This document shows positions 53,701-64,000 of a stretch of DNA of 64,000 nucleotides, one piece after another (the first letter of the stretch is position 1; each line of letters opens with the position of its first letter). The stretch is from positions 71,115,772-71,179,771 of the forward strand of contig NC_092051.1 in NCBI RefSeq assembly GCF_003086295.3, given 5' to 3'. This DNA comes from Arachis hypogaea. Its lineage: Eukaryota; Streptophyta; Magnoliopsida; Fabales; Fabaceae. The position numbers were made by a program, and so were the translations under genes. The notes beneath the pieces were generated by a model that made no database searches, was not told where the DNA came from, and saw nothing but the letters and a program-made list of their open reading frames with translations.

Positions 53701-56700
53701 ACGCTATCCCGAGGAGGACACCTAAAGGCGAGCCATAATGGCCTCATCTTCGGCAGGCTCCTCCGTTTTTTTTTTTTTTTTACGTTGTGCTGACCCTCGT
53801 TCTTTAAATGACGCTATCCCGAGGAGGACACCTAAAGGCGAGCCGTAATGGCCTTATCTTTGGCAAGCTCCTCCGGTTTGTTTTTTTCCCTTTTTTTTAA
53901 CGTTGTTTTGACCCTCGTTCTTTAAATGACGCTATCTCGAGGAGGACACCTAAAGGCGAGCCATAATGGCCTCATCTTCGGCAGGCTCCTCCGGTTGTTT
54001 TTTTTTCGGTTTTTTTTTTTTTAACGTTGTGCTGACCCTCGTTCTTTAAATGACGCTATCCCGAGGAGGACACCTAAAGGCGAGCCATAATGGCCTCATC
54101 TTCGGCAGGCTCCTCCATTTTTTTTTTTTTTACGTTGTATTGACCCTCGTTCTTTAAATCACGCTATCCCGAGGAGGACACCTAAAGGCGAGCCATAATG
54201 GCCTCATCTTCGGCAGGCTCATCCCGTTTTTTTTCGTTTTTTTTTTTAAGTTGTGCTGACCCTCGTTCTTTAAATGACGCTATCTCGAGGAGGACACCTA
54301 AAGGCGAGCCGTAACGGCCTCATCTTCGGCAGGCTCCTCTGTTTTTTTTTTTTTTACGTTGTGCTGACCCTCGTTCTTTAAATGACGCTATTTCGAGGAG
54401 GACACCTAAAGGCGAGCCATAATGGCCTCATCTTCGGCAGGCTCCTCCGGTTTTTTTTTTCCGTTTTTTTTTTTTTTATACGTTGTGCTGACCCTTGTTC
54501 TTTAAATGACGCTATCCCGAGGAGGACACCCAAAGGCGAGCCATAATGGCCTCATCTTCGGCAAGCTCCTCCGGTTTTTTTTTTTTTCGTTGTGCTGACC
54601 CTCGTTTTTTAAATGACGCCATCCCAAGGAGGACACTTAAAGGCGAGCCGTAATTGCCTCATCTTTGGCAAGCTCCTCCGATTTTTTTTTACAGTTTTTT
54701 TCTGGTTTTTTTCCTTTTTTTATACATTGTTTTATCCCTCGTTCTTTAAATGTCGCTATCCAAAGGAGGACATCTAAAGGCGAGCCGTAATGGCCTCATC
54801 TTTGGCAAGCTCCTTCGGTTTTTTTCACAGTTTTTTTCCCGGTTTTTTTTTTTTAAATTTTTTTACGTTGTGCTGAGCCTCGTTCATTAAATGACGCTAT
54901 CCCGAGGAGGACACCTAAAGGCGAGCCATAATGGCCTCATCTTTGGCAGGCTCCTCCGGTTTTTTTTTTTTTTTACGTTGTTCTGACCCTCGTTCTTTAA
55001 ATGACGCTATCCCGAGGAGGACACCTAAAGGCGAGCCGTAATGGCCTTATCTTTGGCAAGCTCCTCCGGTTTGTTTTTTTCCCTTTTTTTTAACGTTGTT
55101 TTGACCCTCGTTCTTTAAATGACGCTATCTCGAGGAGGACACCTAAAGGCGAGCCATAATGGCCTCATCTTCGGCAGGCTCCTCCGGTTGTTTTTTTTTC
55201 GGTTTTTTTTTTTAACGTTGTGCTGACCCTCGTTCTTTAAATGACGCTATCCCGAGGAGGACACCTAAAGGCGAGCCATAATGGCCTCATCTTCGGCAGG
55301 CTCCTCCGTTTTTTTTTTACGTTGTATTGACCCTCGTTCTTTAAATCACGCTATCCCGAGGAGGACACCTAAAGGCGAGCCATAATGGCCTCATCTTCGG
55401 CAGGCTCATCCCGTTTTTTTTTCGTTTTTTTTTTTAAGTTGTGCTGACCCTCGTTCTTTAAATGACGCTATCTCGAGGAGGACACCTAAAGGCGAGCCGT
55501 AACGGCCTCATCTTCGGCAGGCTCCTCTGTTTTTTTTTTTTTTACGTTGTGCTGACCCTCGTTCTTTAAATGACGCTATTCCGAGGAGGACACCTAAAGG
55601 CGAGCCATAATGGCCTCATCTTCGGCAGGCTCCTCCGGTTCTTTTTTTCCGTTTTTTTTAACGTTGTTTTGACCCTCGTTCCTTAAATGACGCTATCTCG
55701 AGGAGGACACCTAAAGGCGAGCCATAATGGCCTCATCTTTGGCAGGCTCCTCCGGTTTTTTTTCTTCCTTTTTTTTTATTTACAGTGTGCTGACCCTCGT
55801 TCTTTAAATGACATTATACCGAGGAGGACACCTAAAGGCGAGCCATAATGGCCTCATCTTCTGCAGGCTCCTTCGGTTTTTTTTCCGGTTTATTTTTTTT
55901 ATTTTTTTTTACGTTGTTCTGACCCTCGTTCTTTAAATGACGCTATCCCAAGGAGGACACCTAAAGGCGAGCCGTATAGGCCTCATCTTTGGCAAGCTCC
56001 TCCGTTTTTTTCACAGTTTTTTTCCTGATTTTTTTTTAATTTTTTTTTACGTTGTGCTGACCCTCGTTCTTTAAATGACGCCATCCCAAGGAGGACACTT
56101 AAAGGCGAGCCGTAATGGCCTTATCTTTGGCAAGATCCTCCGATTTTTTTCACAGTTTTTTTTCCGATTTTTTTCCAGTTTGTTGTCTTTTTTTATACAT
56201 TGTTTGGACCCTCGTTCTTTAAATGACGCTATCCAAAGGAGGACAGCTAAAGGCAAGCCGTAATGGCCTCATCTTTGGCAAGCTCCTTCGGTTTTTTTCA
56301 CAATTTTTTTTTAAATTTTTTTTATGTTGTGCTGAGCCTCGTTCTTTAAATGACGCTATCCCGAGGAGGACACCTAAAGGCGAGCCATAATGGCCTCATC
56401 TTCGGCAGGCTCTTCCGGTTTTTTTATTTCCTTTTTATTTACCTTGTTCTGACCCTCGTTCTTTAAATGACACTATCCCAAGGAGGACACCTAAAGGCGA
56501 GCCGTAATGGCCTCATCTTTGGCAAGCTCCTCCGGTTTTTTTTTCCTTTTATTTTAACGTTGTTTTGACCCTCGTTCTATAAATGACGCTATCTCGAGGA
56601 GGACACCTAATTGCGAGCCATAATGGCCTCATCTACGGCAGGCTCCTTCGGTTTTTTTTTTTACATTGTTCTGACCCTCGTTCTTTAAATGACGCTATCC

Positions 56701-59700
56701 CGAGAAGGACACCTAAAGGCGAGCCATAATGGCCTCATCTTTGGCAAGCTCCTCCATTTTTTTCACAGTTTTTTCCCCGATTTTTTTTTTTATTTTTTTT
56801 ACGTTGTGCTAACACTCGTTCTTTAAATGACGCGTTCCCGAGGAGGACACCTAAAGCCGACCCATAATGGCCTCATCTTCGTCAGGCTCCTACGGTTTTT
56901 TTTATTTCATTTTTTTTACCTTGTTCTGACCCTTGTTCTTTAAATGACGCTATCCCGAGGAGGACACCTAAAGGCGAGCCGTAATAGCCTCATCTTTGGC
57001 AAGCTCCTCTGGTTTTTTTTTTTTAACGTTGTTTTGACCCTCGTTCTTTAAATGACGCTATCTCGAGGAGGACACCTAAAGGCGAGCCATAATGGCCTCA
57101 TCTTCGGCAGGCTCCTCCCGTTTTTTTTTTCTTATACGTTGTGCTGACCCTCGTTCTTTAAATGACGCTATCCCGAGGAGGACACCTAAAGGCGAGCCAT
57201 AATGACCTCATCTTCGGCAGGCACCTCCGTTTTTTTTTCTTTTTTTTTTACATTGTGCTGACCCTCGTTCTTTAAATGAGGCTATCTCGAGGAGGACACC
57301 TAAAAGCGAGCCGTAATGGCCTTATCTTCGGCAGGCTCCTCCGGGGTTTTTTTTTTTTTTGTGCTGAACCTCGTTCTTTAAATGATGCTATCCTGTGGAG
57401 GACACCTAAAGGCGAGCCGTAACGGCCTCATCTTTGGCAGGCTCCTCTTTTTTTTTTTTTTTAAGTTGTGCTGACCCTCATTCTTTAAATGATGCTATCC
57501 CGAGGAGGACACCTAAAGGCGAGCCTTAATGGCCTCATCTTTCGCAGGCTCCTCCGGTTTTCTTATTTTTAGGTTTTTTTTTATTACGTTGTTCTGAACC
57601 TCGTTCTTTAAATGACGCTATCCCGAGGAGGACACCTAAAGGCGAGCCGTAATGGCCTCATCTTCGGCAAGCTCCTCCGGTTTTTTTTCACAGTTTTTTT
57701 CCCGGTTTTTTTTTTTATTTTTCTTTTTACGTTGTGCTGACCCTTGTTCTTTAAATGACGCTATCCCAAGGAGGACACCTAAAGGTGAGCCATAATGGCC
57801 TCATCTTCGGCAGGCTCCTCCGGTTCTTTTTTTTTACGTTGTTCTGACCCTCGTTCTTTAAATGACGCTATCCCGAGGAGGACACCTAAAGGCGAGCCGT
57901 AATGGCCTTATCTTTGGCAAGCTCCTCCGGTTTGTTTTTTCCTTTTTTTTTAACGTTGTTTTGACCCTCGTTCTTTAAATGACGCTATCTCGAGGAGGAC
58001 ACCTAAAGGCGAGCCATGATGGCCTCATCTTCGGCAAGCTCCTCTGGTTGTTTTTTTTTCGGGTTTTTTTTTTTTTAACGGTGTGCTGACCCTCGTTCTT
58101 TAAATGACGCTATCCCAAGGAGGACACCTAAAGGCGAGCCATAATGGCCTCATCTTCGGCAGGTTCCTCCGGTTTTTTTTTTTTCGTTGTGCTGACACTC
58201 GTTCTTTAAATGACGCCATCCCAAGGAGGACACTTAAAGGCGAGCCGTAATGGCCTCATCTTTCGCAAGCTCCTCCGATTTTTTTTCCCAGTTTTTTTCC
58301 CGATTTTTTTTCGGTTTTTTTTTCGTTGTACTGACCCTCATTCTTTAAAAGACGCTATCCCGAGGAGGACACCTAAAGTCGAGCCGTAATGGCCTCATCT
58401 TTGGCAGGCTCATCCCGTTTTTTTTCATTTTTCTTTTTACGTTGTGCTGAGCCTCGTTCATTAAATGACATTATCCCGAGGAGGACACCTAAAGGCGAGC
58501 CATAATGGCCTCATCTTCGGCACGCTCCTCCGTTTTTTTTTTTTTTTTTTTACGTTGTGCTGACCCTCGTTCTTTAAATGACGCTGTCCCGAGGAGGACA
58601 CCTAAAGGCGAGCCGTAATGGCCTTATCTTTGGCAAGCTCCTCCGGTTTGTTTTTTTCCTTTTTTTTTAACGTTGTTTTGACCCTCGTTCTTTAAATGAC
58701 GCTATCTCGAGGAGGACACCTAAAGTCGAGCCATAATGGCCTCATCTTCAGCAGTCTCCTCCGGTTGTTTTTTTTTTTCTGTTTTTTTTTTAACGTTGTG
58801 CTGACCCTCGTTCTTTAAATGACGCTATCCCGAGGAGGACACCTAAAGGCGAGCCATAATGGCCTCATCTTCAGCAGGTTCCTCCGGTTTTTTTTTTTTT
58901 TTTTTACATTGTGCTGACCCTTATTCTTTAAATGAGGCTATCTCGAGGAGGACACCTAAAGGCGAGCCGTAATGGCCTTATCTTCGGCAGGCTCCTCCGG
59001 TTTTTTTTTTTTTCGTTGTGCTGACCCTCGTTCTTTAAATGACGCTATCCCGAGGAGGACACCTAAAGGCGAGCCATAATGGCCTCATCTTCGGCAGGCT
59101 CCTCCGTTTTTCTTTTTTTTTTTTTTTACGTTGTATTGACCTTCGTTCTTTAAATGACGCTATCTCGAGGAGGACACCTAAAGGCGAGCCATAATGGCCT
59201 CATATTCGGCAGGCTCCTCCGTTTTTTTTTTCCGATTTCTTTTTTATTTTTATTTTATTTTATTTTATTTTTACGTTGTGCTGACCCTCGTTCTTTAAAT
59301 GACGCTATCCCGAGGAGGACACCTAAAGGCGAGCCATAATGGCCTCATCTTCGGCAGGCTCCTCCGTTTTTCTTTTCTTTTTTTTTTACGTTGTGCTGAC
59401 CCTCGTTCTTTAAATGACGCTATCCCGAGGAGGACACCTAAAGGCGAGCCGTAATGTCCTCATCTTTGGCAGGCTCCTCCGGAGTTTTTTTTTGTGCTGA
59501 ACCTCGTCCTTTAAATGATGCTATTATGAGGAGGACACCTAAAAGGGAGCCGTAACGGCCTCATCTTCGGCAGGCTCCTTTGTTTTTTTTTTTTTACGTT
59601 GTGCTGACCCTCGTTCTTTAAATGACGCTATCCCGAGGAGGACACCTAAAGGCGAGCCAAAATGGCCTCATCTTCGGCAGGCTCCTCCGGTTCTTTTTTT

Positions 59701-62700
59701 ACGTTGTTCTGACCCTCGTTCTTTAAATGACGCTATCCCGAGGAGGACACCTAAAGGCGAGCCGTAATGTCCTCATCTTTGGCAGGCTCCTCCGGAGTTT
59801 TTTTTTTGTGCTGAACCTCGTCCTTTAAATGATGCTATTATGAGGAGGACACCTAAAAGGGAGCCGTAACGGCCTCATCTTCGGCAGGCTCCTTTGTTTT
59901 TTTTTTTTTTACGTTGTGCTGACCCTCGTTCTTTAAATGACGCTATCCCGAGGAGGACACCTAAAGGCGAGCCATAATGGCCTCATCTTCGGCAGGCTCC
60001 TCCGGTTCTTTTTTTACGTTGTTCTGACCCTCGTTCTTTAAATGACGCTATTCCGAGGAGGACACCTAAAGGCGAGCCATAATGGCCTCATCTTCGGCAG
60101 GCTCCTCCGGTTTTTTTTCTTCCTTTTTTTTTTATTTACAGTGTGCTGACCCTCGTTCTTTAAATGACACTATCACGAGGAGGACACCTAAAGGCGAGCC
60201 ATAATGGCCGCATCTTTAACAAGTTCCTCCGGTTTTTTCTCAGTTTTCTTTTCCTTTTTTTTTTTACGTTCTGCTGTCCCTCGTTCTTTAAATGACGCTA
60301 TCCCGAGGAGGACACCTAAAGGCGAGCCATAATGGCCTCATCTTCTGCAGGCTCCTTCGGTTTTTTTTGGCTTATTTTTTTATTTTTTTTTTACGTTGTT
60401 CTGACCCTCGTTCTTTAAATGACGCTATCCCGAGGAGGACACCTAAAGGCGAGCCGTAATGGCCTCATCTTTGGCAAGCTCCTCCGTTTTTTCTCACAGT
60501 TTTTTCCTGATTTTTTTTTTATTTTTTTTTACGTTGTGCTGACCCTCGTTCTTTAAATGACGCCATCCCAAGGAGGACACTTAAAGGCGGGCTGTAATGG
60601 CCTTATCTTTGGCAAGATCCTCCGATTTTTTTCACAGTTTTTTTCTGGTTTTTTTTTCGGTTTTTTGTCTTTTTTTATACATTGTTTTGACCCTCGTTCT
60701 TTAAATGACGCTATCCAAAGGAGGACACCTAAAGGGAAGCCGTAATGGCCTCATCTTTGGCAAGCTCCTTCTGTTTTTTTCACAGTTTTTTTCACAATTT
60801 TTTTTTAAATTTTTTTTATGTTGTGCTGAGCCTCGTTCTTTAAATGACGCTATCCCGAGGAGGACACCTAAAGGCGAGCCATAATGGCCTCATCTTCGGC
60901 AGGCTCTTCCGGTTTTTTTATTTCCTTTTTAATTACCTTGTTCCGACCCTCGTTCTTTAAATGACACTATCCCGAGGAGGACACCTAAAGGCGAGACGTA
61001 ATGGCCTCATCTTTGGCAAGCTCTTCCGGTTTTTTTTTCCTTTTTTTTTAACGTTGTTTTGACCCTCGTTCTATAAATGACGCTATCTCGAGGAGGACAC
61101 CTAATGGCGAGCCATAATGGCCTCATCTTCGGCAGGCTCCTTCGGTTATTTTTTTTTCCGGTTTTTTTTTTTTTTTACGTTGTCCTGACCCTCGTTCTTT
61201 AACTGACGCTATCCCGAGGAGGACACCTAAAGGCGAGCCATAATGGCCTCATCTTTGGCAAGCTCCTCCGTTTTTTCACAGTTTTTTCCCCGATTTTTTT
61301 TTTATTTTTTTTTACGTTGTGCTGACCCTCGTTCTTTAAATGACGTGTTCCCGAGGAGGACACCTAAAGGCGAGCCATAATGGCCCCATCTTCGGCAGGC
61401 TCCTATGGTTTTTTTTATTTCCTTTTTTTTTTACCTTGTTCTGACCCTTGTTCTTTAAATGACGCTATCTCGAGGAGGACACCTAAAGTCGAGCCGTAAT
61501 AGCCTCATCTTTGGCAAGCTCCTCCGGTTTTTTTTTTTTTTTAACGTTGTTTTGACCCTCGTTGTTTAAATGACGCTATCTCGAGGAGGACACCTAAAAG
61601 GCGAGCCATAATGGCCTCATCTTCGGCAGGCTCCTCCGTTTTTTTTTTCCGTTTTTTTTTTATTATACGTTGTGCTGACCCTCGTTCTTTAAATGACGCT
61701 ATCCCGAGGAGGACACCTAAAGGCGAGCCATAATGACCTCATCTTCGTCTGGCTCCTCCGTTTTTTTTTTTTTTTTACATTGTGCTGACCCTCGTTCTTT
61801 AAATGAGGCTATCTCGAGGAGGACACCTAAAGGCGAGCCGTAATGGCCTTATCTTCGGCAGTCTCCTCCAGTTTTTTTTTTTCGTTGTGCTGACCCTCGT
61901 TCTTTAAATGACGCTATCCCGAGGAGGACACATAAAGGCGAGCCGTAATGGCCTCATCCTCAGCAGGCTCTTCCCGTTTTTTTTTCTTTTTTTTTTTTTA
62001 CGTTGTGTTGACCCTCGTTCTTTAAATGACGCTATCTCGAGGAGGACACCTAAAGGCGAGCCGTAATGGCCTCATCTTCGGCAGGCTCCTCCGGGGTTTT
62101 TTTTTTTTTTTTTACTGCTGAACCTCGTTCTTTAAATGATGCTATCCTGTGGAGGACACCTAAAGGCGAGCCGTAACGGCCTCATCATTGGCAGGCTCCT
62201 CTTTTTTTTTTTTTTCAGTTGTGCTGACCCTCGTTCTTTAAATGATGCTATCCCGAGGAGGACACCTAAAGGCGAGCCTTAATGGCCTCATCTTTCGCAA
62301 GCTCCTCCGGTTTTCTTTTTTTTAGGTTTTTTTTTTATTACGTTGTTCTAACCCTCGTTTTTTAAATGACGCTATCCCGAGGAGGACACCTAAAGGCGAG
62401 CCGTAATGGCATCATCTTCGGCAAGCTCCTCCGGTTTTTTTTCACAGTTTTTTTCCCGGTTTTTTTTTTATTTTTCTTTTTACGTTGTGCTGACCCTTGT
62501 TCTTTAAATGACGCTATCCCAAGGAGGACACCTAAAGGTGAGCCATAATGGCCTCATCTTCGGCAGGCTCCTCCGGTTTTTTTTTTTACGTTGTTCTGAC
62601 CCTCGTTCTTTAAATGACGCTATCCCGAGGAGGACACCTAAAGGCGAGCCGTAATGGCCTTATCTTTGGCAAGCTCCTCCGGTTTGTTTTATTCCTTTTT

Positions 62701-64000
62701 TTTTAACGTTGTTTTGACCCTCGTTCTTTAAATGACGCTATCTCGAGGAGGACACCTAAAGGCGAGCCATAATGGCCTCATCTTCGGCAGGCTCCTCTGG
62801 TTGTTTTTTTTTTTCGGGTTTTTTTTTTTAAACGTTGTGCTGACCCTCGTTCTTTAAATGACGCTATCCCGAGGAGGACACCTAAAGGCGAGCCATAATG
62901 GCCTCATCTTCGGCAGGCTTCTCCGGTTTTTTTTTTTTTTACCTTGTTCTGACCCTCGTTCTTTAAATGACGCTATCCCGAGGAGGACACCAAAAGGCTA
63001 GCCGTAATGGCCTCATCTTTGGCAGCTCCTCCGGTTTTTTTTCCTTTTTTTTTTAACGTTGTTTTGACCCTCGTTCTTTAAATGACGCTATCCCGAGGAG
63101 GACACCTAAAGGCGAGCCGTAATGGCATCATCTTCGGAAGCTCCTCCAGTTTTTTTTCACAGTTTTTTTCCCGATTTATTTTTTTGTTTTTTTTTCGTTG
63201 TACTGACCCTCATTCTTTAAATGGCGCTATCCCGAGGAGGACACCTGAAGTCGAGCCGTAATGGCCTCATCTTCGGCAGGCTCATCCCGTTTTTTTTCAT
63301 TTTTTTTTTTACGTTGTGCTGACCCTCGTTCTTTAAATGACGCTATCTCGAGGAGGACACCTAAAGGCGAGCCGTAATGGCCTCATCTTCGGCAGGCTCC
63401 TCCGGAGTTTTTTTTTTTTGTGCTGAACCTCGTCCTTTAAATGATGCTATCCTGAGGAGGACACCTAAAGGCGAGCCGTAACGGCCTCATCTTCGGCAGG
63501 CTCCTCTGTTTTTTTTTTTACGTTGTGCTGACCTTCGTTTTTTAAATGACGCTATCCCGAGGAGGACACCTAAAGGCGAGCCATAATGGCCTCATCTTCG
63601 GCAGGCTCCTCCGGTTCTTTTTTTATGTTGTTCTGACCCTCGTTTTTTAAATGACGCTATTCCGAGGAGGACACCTAAAGGCGAGCCGTAATGGCCTCAT
63701 CTTTGGCAAGCTCCTCCGGTTTTTTTCTCAGTTTTCTTTTCCTTTTTTTTTTACGTCCTGTTGTCCCTCGTTCTTTAAATGACGCTATCCCGAGGAGGAC
63801 ACCTAAAGGCGAGCCATAATGGCCTCATCTTCTGCAGGCTCCTTTGGTTTTTTCCGTCTTATTTTTTTATTTTTTTTTTACGTTGTTCTGACCCTCGTTC
63901 TTTAAATGGCGCTATCCCGAGGAGGACACCTAAAGGCGAGCCGTAATGGCCTCATCTTTGGCAAGCTCCTCCATTTTTTTTCACAGTTTTTTTCCTGATT
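50716..64000. repeat. Satellite array, right block, runs off the window
   Basis: About 110 units (mean spacing near 120 bp, estimated), same orientation as the other blocks. Higher-order copies are visible: about 53.2-54.4 kb matches 54.4-55.6 kb at an offset of 1,195 bp; 59.45-59.7 kb matches 59.76-60.0 kb at about 313 bp; 55.75-58.1 kb matches 60.1-62.8 kb at 4.36-4.75 kb, in the same order of rare variants. No gene found. Confidence 0.96.

Overview
The window is plant nuclear heterochromatin made almost entirely of nested LTR retrotransposons and one large satellite array. I see no ordinary host gene. The start of the LTR at 38283 (TGATGAGCGGATAATTTA) and its TGGCGTT/AACGCCA palindromes match what I remember of FIDEL, a Ty3/gypsy element of peanut, so Arachis is the likely source; this is from memory and was not searched. 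LAYOUT. 1-9830: element A, an Athila-like Ty3/gypsy element with a partial 5' LTR, a tRNA-Asp type primer site, gag-pol in one frame with nine stops, a long 3' non-coding region and a 3' LTR. 9831-13921: the 3' part of element B1 (second-ORF remnant plus LTR), into which A inserted. 13922-18706: the 5' part of B2 on the minus strand (gag, primer site, LTR), cut by B1 and carrying solo LTR S1 (target duplication AACAC). 18103-19840: a tandem duplication across the B2 LTR edge. 18707-24650: minus-strand LTR-like pieces with TGTAACACCC ends, probably chromovirus, plus (AC)n. 24655-64000: a satellite of about 90-bp cores separated by T-tracts, all in one orientation, broken by D/C (32598-48299, target duplication GCCTC) and by solo LTR S2 (48963-50715, target duplication ATGCT). 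D (minus) encodes gag-protease and a separate plant-transposon-like ORF but no RT or integrase. C (plus, FIDEL-like) lies inside D; it has lost its 5' end and integrase. ORDER OF EVENTS, inferred: satellite and chromovirus LTRs first; then B2, D and S2; then S1 and B1 into B2; then A into B1; C into D, followed by a deletion joining C to D's LTR. The 874-bp duplication came after B2. The coding parts are Athila-type gag (capsid), protease with a DLGA active site, RT with FMDD, RNase H, and integrase with an HHCC finger and D,D-35-E. Every element has stops, mostly of the kind C-to-T change would make, so none seems able to move by itself. The most interesting material is non-coding. (1) Each LTR family has its own array of palindromes in U3, about 260-350 bp from the LTR start and ending upstream of the TATA box, between flanks that are conserved between families; arm changes co-vary. 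(2) A two-hairpin element follows the main ORF in three families. (3) A hairpin with a GGGA/AGGA loop plus AAGTTTGGTGTTG lies exactly before the 3' LTR where a polypurine tract is expected. (4) Element D carries a second ORF with a TATA box of its own.
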